A DNA stretch of 64,000 bases, taken from Hirsutella rhossiliensis. Lineage: Eukaryota > Ascomycota > Sordariomycetes > Hypocreales > Ophiocordycipitaceae. The DNA is taken from positions 310,001 to 374,000 of the forward strand of contig NW_025408683.1 of assembly GCF_020360975.1 (NCBI RefSeq). The letters run 5' to 3'. The notes beneath the pieces were generated by a model. The model was not told the origin of the DNA. It worked only from the letters and a program-made list of their open reading frames with translations, and ran no database searches. The position numbers and the translations under genes are program-made. The first letter of the stretch is position 1; each line of letters begins with the position of its first letter. Shown in pieces: positions 55,542 to 64,000 of the stretch.

Positions 55542-56728
55542 GACGGAGCGGCGGCGACGTGTCGAGTCCTCGCGGCCTGGTCACCGGGGGGTGTTTGCGG
55601 TTGCGATGCTGACGATGATGGCCGTGGAGATGGGGCTGTTGGCCCTCTTTTTTTCCCTCCTTGTTCTCTGCCGCTCGCCCCGGCGGAGAGCTTGCGGCAA
55701 AAAGCGCCGCCTTCTTTGGCGGGACGTCGCAAGCGGCGGTGATGGGATCGAGCAACTTTCAAGGGACAATGCGTTCGGGAAAAGACGGGTTGGAGAGGTG
55801 CTTGAAGGAGCAGAAGAGGGCTGGTTGGAGCACGGTGCCGGCGATTGACGGCTCACGATTGGGGGAAGCGAGGGTGTGGCGCGGGAGACATCAGTCGTGG
55901 GCGGAGGGCGGAAGAAGTGGGAGAAGGCAGGGTTTGCGCAGGTGGGATGATGGAGGGAGGGAGAAAACGGGCGTCGAGTCGCAACATCGCGGGCGGGCGG
56001 GAGGGCGGCTGGTGGTTAACTATAGGTGGTGGTCCAGTGATGCTTCCGCTTTAGTGGAGGTGCACTAATTAGCAAGAAACCACCTTGCGAATGGCGACAG
56101 GCGAGGGAGGGACCAAGAAACAGCGCAAGACAAGAGAGCTGCCGCGGACGATTGGTCCCATCATCCAGGGAATAAAATGAAAGACATCAAAATGGAAAAC
56201 CAAGTCGACCGTCTCCGACAAGGCCACACCCGGCTGGCCAGCAAACCAACCGCTGGCCGCCTCACGACGCCGCACCAGACCGCCCTGACGCAGGCACGCA
56301 TCGCAGCGGTTGACTTCGACGGATCAGAGCTGCCGCACTGGCGTAAATACCTCCGTGGCATGGCAAGGGGTGCAGGGTAGTCGGCCCAGGACGACGATTC
56401 ATCGTGCTGCTCGCCACGGTTGGCTGTTTGATTGGACGCAAGGGGGGTGAATAAAGAGCTTCTGGTTGTTATCAAGACCTGTTGGCATGTATTCTAGCGC
56501 CTCCCGGCTTGTTGCGCAGTTACAAATACATGATGAATGACTCCAACAAAGCCTCGTACAAGCTTGACGACCCCTTTCCCTAGAGCCACCCATGCGCTCC
56601 ATCAGACCCTCATTTGTGCAAGACAAAGCTGGCGCCAGCGTTTCAGACCGCCAGCCGTCGCCCTGCGGGAGCCCCAGGGTCCGTGGCGGCGCCCTGTGCG
56701 TCCACGTGTACCATCTTCAACGTCGCTC
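55542..56728. other. Intergenic between Iec3 and Sly1 (tandem, minus strand)
   Basis: 1.2 kb containing the Iec3 promoter and the 3' region of SLY1. Open frames present are short and motif-free. Confidence 0.4.
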
Positions 56729-59101
56729 TCACGCCGACGTGAGCTCATCGCCGAGCCTCTTCAGCTCCTCCCTGATGAACTCTCCCGCATTCACCAGCTC
56801 CGTACTCCCGTAGACGACCCTCTTCCTGCCCCGGTCTCCGCCTGTCCGGCTCACCCATTCCTGCAGGTTACCGTACTCCTCCATGCTGCCGCCGCCGACC
56901 GTGAAGACGACCGCCTCGCTAAACCCTTGCCTCCGCTGCCCAAACGTCGCCGACTGCCCCGGAATCTGCGCGCCGGGCATCCCTCCGGGTGCGGTGCCGC
57001 CGCCGCCGGCCCGCATCGCACTCGGCGGTGGCATCGTCCCTCGAGCGTTGGCTGACCGGGGGTCGAAATACAGGTAATTTTCCGTCTTGGCAATGGCCGA
57101 CGATGACGCCGTCGTCGGGTCCATGACGGACTCTACTATCTTGGTCACGGTGAGATCCCTGTCGGCGGGAAGGAAGTTCTTGACGCCGCTAATCAAGGAT
57201 TCGAAATTCGACGACAAGCCAGTCGGAACGCCCGTCTCCTTCAGGCGGTCGGTGAGGCGAGACGAGATGGACGAGAAGCGGCCAAACAGATCCGACGATG
57301 ATGCTTGCTGGCTAGAGCTGGATGTGTTGTTGATGGTCGTCAATTGCGTCATCTTGGTTGTGGCCCGCACTCTGTTCCCCGGTCAGCAGCCAAACGACAC
57401 GGCCAAGGACAGAAGCTGCGAGTCGCCGAAACTTACTGCCGGACATAGGCCAGACACGACACATCGGTGCCGGCCGCCTCGAGAGCCTTGCTGAAGCCCT
57501 CAAAGTCGGTGCGGCTGACTTCCTGCTCGGTGCTGAGGAACCATATTATGAACAGGCGGAGCTTGTCCAGTGACTCGGTCCCCTTGCCCTCGTCCTTGAT
57601 TATTTCCATAATCTGCGCCTTTGGTGGCTTCATCACGTTCTCCTCAATCTGGAAGAAGTTGTCGAGCTGGCGGTCCTTGATGCCCGACAGCAGTGCCGCC
57701 AAAATGTTCATGTGCATGTCCAGGATGCTCTTGCGCTCCCTCATCTCGGGCAATAGCGTTATCGCCGCCTTGAGATGCTGCGCGCTGGCGCTCGTGTCGT
57801 TTTGCAAATCCTCCAGGTCCGTCACCCCGGTCTTCTTGGTGATGGAGGCCGTATCCTCCTTGTACTTGGTCAGCTCGGCGTCAATGTCCTCGGCGACTTG
57901 CGGGAAAGGGACGCCAGCGTTCTTGGCCCAAAAGAAGTCGTTAGCGTTAAGGTCGTACGACTTCTTGCTTGTGCCCTTGGCCAGGTTGCCCTCATCGTTG
58001 GCCGTCTCTATCGTGATTCGGTTGAGTTTCATGTCGAGGACATCATGGACAAGCGACTGGTAGGTCCACGAGTGCGACAGCATGGGTATCAAATCGACGT
58101 TTCGGTCGAGGAGGATGAGAACGGGCCGCGAGCTAGGTGTCCCCGAGGAGGCGGTCGGCCGCGATGCAGAGAAGAGGTTGTCTTTGGAGTTGAGTATGTG
58201 ATCTCGGAGCTTGCGATCCAGACGCGCGGCCACCATCTCGGCGGCGGCGCCCTTGGGGCAGCGGATGATGGGAATCACGCCTAAGACGCTCCTCGTCAGT
58301 GCATGTCGCGCGTTTTTCCCATCTGGCAAACGTACCCATGGTCACGACGACGCTGAATAGCCCGCTCACTATCCTGTCGACTACTGAATCCAGCTCCTCG
58401 TCGCTCGTCTTGGCGCTGTTCAAGGCCCAGTACGTGTGTTGGTTCTGCATTCCCAGGCTGAAGAGATCTGGCTCGGCGACGATGAAATTCAGGTACTGAT
58501 CAAACAGCTGCGCAATCTGATCGGACGTCCCGGCTGTGGCTGTTTTCGTGGCAAAGTCCTCCAGCAGTACTCTGGGGAGAGAGGAGAGGAAGTTGATGTA
58601 AGCTGGGGAGTAGAGGCCCTTTTGGAGATCGCCCGTGATGTTTTGAAGATTCTGCTCGTTCGGCTCGAGGAGATAGATGACGGGGACGTCGGGTATGGGG
58701 TGGCGCGGACTTGCGATGTGCCTGAGAATTGGGTGTTTAGAGGGAGCCGCAGCTGCGGGATGGCGAGAGCCTGTTCGACGTACATGTGCATGGTTATGCC
58801 CATGGATCGCAGGTCGCTGACGCGCATGACACTGCTGATGACATCGCGCCCTAGGTCGTCGAAAACAAGAACTTTCCAGATGGGGTTGCCGTCAGCGTCG
58901 AGTATGGGGGCGACTGGCGCGAGGAGCCCGTTGGCCTGGACTTCGTCGGACTCGGTGGATTCGACCGTCTCGTTGAGGTTGAGGATCCTTTTGAGAGAGG
59001 CTGCGAGATGTATGGTTAGCATTTCTGATTATACAAAGGCTTCGATGCGCGAGCCGCCTACCGATCTGGCGATCCCGCAGCGAGATCCCTTTGGCAGCCA
59101 T
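56729..59101 (-). CDS. SLY1: Sly1, Sec1/Munc18 (SM) family vesicle-fusion protein
   Basis: Five exons on the minus strand: 59101-59062, 59000-58784, 58721-58336, 58280-57437, 57371-56729; 709 residues; introns 61, 62, 55 and 65 bp, all in good frame. Order of recognisable blocks: SLRDRQI; VLVFDDLGRDVISSVMRVSD; HIASPRHPIPDVPVIYLLEP; YWALNSAKTSDEELDSVVDR; VLILLDRNVDLIPMLSHSWT; LNRITIE; SKKSYDLNANDFFWAKNAG; LRLFIIWFLSTEQ; and the late KTENYLYFDPRS. It is cytosolic, binds the syntaxin Sed5 and controls SNARE assembly in ER-Golgi transport. Length fits the family. The first exon is only 40 nt. Confidence 0.95.
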
Positions 59102-61315
59102 GGCGAGACAAAGCCCGCTATTGGAGCGTGCGCCGGCCGTAGGCAGTGTAGGGGGGCGACCGCAGCAAGCTTCGGGGGTTTTTCCTGAGACCAATGTGGG
59201 TTTGTGACGGCAGAGACAGAGAGAGGAGCTGGCGCGGAGAGTGACTTGAGGCCCCGCACTTGTCGGGGTGTAGGAGGATGAGGTCACGATATCATCACGG
59301 CCAAGTCGACGGCGAAGCTCCCACGGCAGTCCCACCACTCAGCCAGCAGTGGACTCCCGCACCTGCCACAGCCGACGCGCACGGGGCGGGCTCATTCGCT
59401 GCAGCGGGCCGACAGTGGCCCCGGCGCGGGTACTTGGTACCTGGTACAGCTCGTCCTGCCCTCGCCTTCTAAAATAAGCCGCGGGTGGGGCTGGGGCGGT
59501 TTGTTGCCGCCTTGCTTGCTGCCTGAGATATTGGGCCAAACAGGGAGGACCTAACTTTACAACCTGCCTACCACCCTGCTGCGCTGCACGCTCGACTTTT
59601 CCCGCCCCGACGACACTCCATCAACATCCGCCTCAATCCATCCACCTCCGCGACCCCGTACATCGCCAGATAAAGCACCCGCCGAGCTGCGGCGCAGGCC
59701 TCAATCTCGCGACAACGTGAGCTGAGCGCTTCCTCTGCCGCCGCCGTCACCGCCGCTGCCGACGTGGCCATCTCGGGCGCGCCATTTGCGGTGCTCGCTC
59801 GCGGCCACGCAACCTCGTCTTCCCTCTGCTTCTCTCACCATCTCACCCTTTCTCTCACCCACCTCAGCTCTCGCTCTTCCATCTCTGTCTACTTTTGCGG
59901 ATCATGCTGTAAAACAGGCGGACTAGAGGGGATCATGACCTGGCAGCATTTAAACGCGCAGAAGGATTAGACTGCTGCGAGGACACGCGCGCTCTGGTCG
60001 CTGGGTATGACTTTGACCTTGAGCCCCCCTCCCTCCCCCCCCTTTCCACCCATGCCCTCCCCCCTTCTAGCACTCCCCATGCCACTGGCATATGCCTCTT
60101 CAGACGTTGTCGCTGCGACCCTTTGGCTCCGTTGCAGCACCTCCAAATGAAGCTCAGCAGCGTCACTGTATCTTGTGATTCCTTCATTCACGAGCAATGA
60201 ACTGTCGTCGACATGAGACGCGCCCGGCCATGAAAATGCGGGCTCAGCCGCACACAGGTGCTTGGCTTGGGGAGCTGACTGGCAGCCATTTTGACTAAAG
60301 GAATGGGGCCGTTTGTCGAGCAGCATGGCCCAGCCAATGGCGGACCTCGACGGCTTGGGGCTGCGAGGAGGCACATCACATATCTTGGGACAGCTCGTTT
60401 GAACGGGGCGTGTCTTGCGATAAAAGTGACGGATGCTCCATCACGAGGATATAATTCTCTTCTTTCGCCTAAAATTTTTCTCTTTTTTTTTGGTTTGCGA
60501 GGATGCAGTCCGTTCGAATCAGGGATGGCGGCGTCGGCTTTGTCGGCCGCTGGAAGAACGCCTCCAAAATGCGCGCGCCCAATCTGGCACCGACAGAACC
60601 TTTGATCATCGCAGCTCAGCTCAACCAGCCTTCATCAATTCGGAGACGTCCTCCAGGGCTGACGCCGTTGTCTGCGGCAGGTGGCACGATTGTCTGTTGA
60701 GAAATGGATTGACCATCACCTTTCTCTCGGTCGCAGCCGTCGCCTGCCAACGTCAATGTTCCTCGCATCACCCTGGCAGCCCGGACGTCGCGGCATTTTC
60801 GTCAACTTCATTTCTCCTCCACGCTCGCATACCACTCTTCATCACCCTTTCCGCTTTTTGCACGAGGCTAACATATTCTCGTTGGTCGCTGCTACAGGCC
60901 CTCTTGGAAGCCATCCTGCGACATCGAATCCCTGCCATCTTTCCCGTTGCGGATTAGCGTCCGCCTCGCCCAGATAGCCGACGCTCAGCCGCTAACAACG
61001 GCGGGCCTGCCCGAGGTTCCCGCGCACGTGAGCTTTGACGGTCAGTACCTCGATCCCTTCCCCGGTCTGGTAGGCAAGGCGCCTTGGCGTGCTGCAACCA
61101 CCTCTCATGACATGCTCTCCCTCTTGCCGTATCATTGCACCCTGCTCCAGCCACATCCGCTTCCACGCATCGCGATGCTACCGGGAGACAGATGCGTCGG
61201 TCGGGCTCCCAGTAGGAGTGCTGTCCGGCAGCGGCGACCTTGACTAACGTGCAAATGCCAGCCCTAGACTCTCCGCTCGGCTGCTTGGTGCATCGTCGCC
61301 TGCTCCTCTCCCATC
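59102..61315. other. Long divergent intergenic region
   Basis: 2.2 kb between SLY1 and the Gln-rich gene. No gene supportable. Pyrimidine-rich leader-like stretches (59.82-59.88 kb; 61.1 kb) and a T-rich run near 60.48 kb are present. Confidence 0.4.
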
Positions 61316-64000
61316 ATGCAGCCCTGGCCTGACCAGGGCCAAAACGGCGCCGATGGACATGATTCATGGCACTCGAGCTTCATGTTTTCCGCCCAGACCG
61401 GCCAGTTCGACCCGAGCCAGGAGCAATGGCCGGACCAGCCAATGACGGGCCAGGCCACCGCCTTCTCCCAAATCGGCCACGACCTTCCCGATGCTTCTGC
61501 TCAAGACTACGACTTCGACCCTGTGCACCACGGCGCTGCTGGTGCCTTTCTTGGCGACCAGCACTTGACCAACTCCCAGTCAGGCCAGACCGGCTTCCAC
61601 GGCGCCGCCGGGCACGGCTCCATGCCCCTCAATCAGCACCAGCAGTTCTCCTCTGCCAGCCAGGATATCTTGGATCCTGCCTTCACCAACATCCACCCAG
61701 ACTTGTTTGGGTCGCAGCAACAGCAGCATCAAGGAAAGGTGAATCTTTCTGGTGCCGGCATCGCTGGAGGGGGCATCGGCCCGATTGGTGTCGGCCAAGG
61801 CCAGAATCACGGCCAGGTCTTTGCTCAGCACGACTACTCGTTCACGCCGCAAGGCGGCCAGCCGTTCGGCCCCTCTCCTGGCCCCGCCCAAGCTCCACAG
61901 TACAGCCCCCCTCCCTTGATGCCTCGTCCGGGCTCAAGCCGCCAGCAGAGTCATACGTCGTTGCAACAGCACTTTGACGGAAACAACAACCTCCACACCG
62001 GGTTTCCCCAGAACCAGGCGTTCGCACAAGCTCCACAGCAGACTCCTCTCCATCATCATCGCCAACATCAGCAGCAGCAGCAACAACCGCAGCAGCAACA
62101 GCAGCCGCGACCATACTCTGCCGCAGATCAGCCATTTGCACCCTCCACAAACGGACAGCCAGACCACTATCAAGTCGGGCCGCACGCCCACCTGGCATAC
62201 CCCCAGTTCCAGGATCAAGTCGCACAATCGCATCTGCAACAGGCTCGATTCCAGCAACCCGGCTTTGTACCCCAGAAGCCGAACACATTTCAACAACCAG
62301 GGCCGGGCTCTGTCGGTTCCATATCCATCGACGAGCAGCAGACGAGGCAGCCGCAGGCGGCTGGTCTGCAGAACCCTTCCGCTGTTGGCCATGCTCAGCC
62401 GGCGCTGAATCAGCACCCATCTGTCGATGCCGACGAGCAGTCGCCGGCCAAGAAGAGAAAGCGCTCGACTAGGAGCGCTTCGGAGGTTACGAGTGCGGAA
62501 TCGCCAGCTCCTATTGGGGCCGATTCGTTGTTGGCCGAATCTGGGGCACGAAAGGCTGAGGATGTGGTTTCGCTTCAGGCCCCTGTTCCGTCTGCCGAGG
62601 AAGCCAGCTTGATAGCTGAATCGGCCAAAAGATCCAAGCCCGCTCAGAGGAAGCTCCCCGCTGCAAAGGCGCTGCCATTTCTCGCACACTGTGGAACCAT
62701 CAAGCTCCCTGGTAAGGCTTGCTCGTGGGCCCCCCTCTTTCTCATACCGCAAGACTAAGCAGAGTATGCGGTCAGTTCCCAAAAGCTACGACAAACTAGC
62801 ACCACTGGTCGCGGTGCCCCCGCGCAGTGGCAAGCCCGCTGTCCCTGGTCTGGGTTACGATTTGCCATGTGAGATTCAAGGCAGATTCACCAGCCAGTAC
62901 AAGCCGTCTTTCGACAAACCTGGCCTAGATGAAAGGAGAGAAGAAGCCAAAGATCTCCTCGACGACTACGATCGCTCGATGAAGGCGTTGGGCAAGCGAC
63001 AGCCAAAATACACAGAGTATCCACGTACGTACAGATGACAAACCCCTCCCCTCTTGATCGATGATGAGGCGCTGGCTAACAAGTCTCTGACCCCCCATAG
63101 ATGCCTTCAAAGAACAGCTTAAAGCCGACGAGGCCTCCAAGAACAAGGCGGAGAAGAGGGCCAAGAAGGAGCTGGAGGAGGAGCGAAACAAACCCGTAAG
63201 TATTCAGGCCCATGATTCCCCCCCCCTTGTCTCTCACCAAAATCAAAGAGGCAAGGAACTGACTCGCTCGACAGGTTCGAGCCCCTGTGCGACCCGCGGA
63301 CCCTGCTGCGGCCGCCGCCTGGGATATCATTGGGATCGTGCACATCGACCAGGCCGTCTCCCGCACGAGTGCCCTCATCGCCGGTCGTGTGCAGCAGGCC
63401 GGCGAATCTCTCATCAGCCTTCGCGGCGAGGCAAACCGCGCCAAGCTGGCGTTGGATCAGGCGATGAAGGACAAGAAACCCGACGCCGAAATCGCCAAGT
63501 TGAGGCAAGAGGCAGACCTGAAGAAGGAAACTCTCTACCAGGCCCTGGATGCCATCGTCGAACACGCAGACGATGCTGTGCTGGACAATCTCGGTGGGCA
63601 CCAGAAACTTGTTCTCAGCTTGGTCAACACCTTGATTTCGTGCATCAAGGCCGGTGATTTTTCTGGGAAACTAGCCAAGATTGTGCTCGAGCTCTTCACA
63701 CACTTGACCATGACCAAGAAGATTGTCGAAACCACAAACTTCGACACGGTGCGGAAACGGCTGGAGGACAAGGGTGACGACGAGGTCAAGGACTTGGTTC
63801 GCGAGATTTCGTCCAAAATTAGAAAGTTTACCAGGGCGAACGAGTCCGACACGGCAACAGGGTACACCGGGACCTCGGCAGCCAGCAGAGCGAAATCAGG
63901 GACCAGGTCCTCCGGGTCTGGGGATCCCTCGTCGAAGAGGAGCAGAGATGATGACTCCGATGTGACTCGCAATGTCAAGAAGATCGCTGTCGAGCCTGGT
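61316..64000 (+). CDS. Gln-rich nuclear protein with TFIIS-N-like helical domain (partial, runs off right edge)
   Basis: Exons 61316-62711, 62776-63024, 63101-63195 and 63275 to beyond 64000; introns 64, 76 and 79 bp; 822 residues visible. The first 400 residues are Gln/Pro/Gly/His-rich and disordered (QQQQQQPQQQQQ near residue 260). A basic KKRKRSTRS follows near residue 380, probably a nuclear localisation signal. A conserved block spans about 465-580: VPKSYDKLAPLVAVPPRSGK, GLGYDLPCEIQGRF, then a charged helix KAEKRAKKELEEERN. In the last exon a helical bundle ending LELFTHLTMTKKIVE, FDTVRKRLEDKGDDEVKDLV and REISSKIRKF resembles the TFIIS N-terminal/LEDGF-interacting fold. I do not recognise a named orthologue; a transcription-linked role is inference. 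Confidence 0.7.

Noticed and set aside
60511..60520. CGTTCGAATC resembling a tRNA B box
   Set aside because: The flanks do not form a T-arm stem and no A box or acceptor stem is found nearby, so no tRNA gene is called.

Overview
This window is nuclear DNA of a filamentous ascomycete, most likely a Sordariomycete and probably a member of the Hypocreales. Support comes from short introns (53 to 107 bp) with GT(or GC)-AG ends and fungal branch points, from a set of conserved ascomycete housekeeping genes, and from retroelements mutated in the manner of repeat-induced point mutation (RIP). Species cannot be decided from sequence alone.

The left third (1 to about 20.1 kb) is an accessory, transposon-loaded region. 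From 1 to about 7.8 kb lie two Ty1/Copia elements on the minus strand. Both are AT-rich and riddled with stops, and both carry a primer-binding site matching the anticodon arm of initiator tRNA-Met. Right of them is a hAT transposase fragment (about 8.1 to 8.4 kb). Then comes a secreted M60-type (enhancin-like) metallopeptidase gene cut in two (8559-10012 and 16588-17053, minus) by a 6570-bp Ty3/gypsy chromodomain retrotransposon at 10018-16587. That element has identical 132-bp LTRs and a 5-bp target-site duplication, so the insertion is young, yet its gag-pol frame is broken many times. A second hAT remnant sits near 18.9 to 19.6 kb beside a palindromic repeat.

From 20.1 kb to the right end the DNA is GC-rich, and most genes are intact and conserved. 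In order they are: an FAD (Baeyer-Villiger-like) monooxygenase (+); an F-box-like cysteine-rich protein with a GC-AG intron (+); mitochondrial ribosomal protein mL58/MRPL20 (-); an uncharacterised Ser/Pro-rich protein (+); a large C2/RasGAP protein of BUD2 type (+); cyclophilin-40 (-); D-aminoacyl-tRNA deacylase, frameshifted as written (-); CCR4-NOT subunit NOT3/5 (+); a C2H2 zinc-finger protein (+); a small conserved protein with unresolved exons (-); a long coiled-coil 'M protein repeat' protein (+); NADP-dependent isocitrate dehydrogenase (+); INO80 subunit Iec3 (-); the SM protein Sly1 (-); and a Gln-rich nuclear protein with a TFIIS-N-like helical domain that runs off the right edge (+).

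The right-hand genes are not an operon or a pathway cluster. They serve translation (mL58, DTD), mRNA decay (NOT3/5), chromatin (Iec3), protein folding (Cyp40), Ras-family signalling (BUD2-type GAP), vesicle fusion (Sly1) and NADPH supply (IDP). Several intergenic gaps are long (1.7 to 3.8 kb). One holds a perfect 17-bp inverted repeat and another holds a dense cluster of GTAC tetramers. The most striking observation is the recent retrotransposon disruption of the secreted M60 peptidase. I saw no CRISPR array, rRNA or convincing tRNA.
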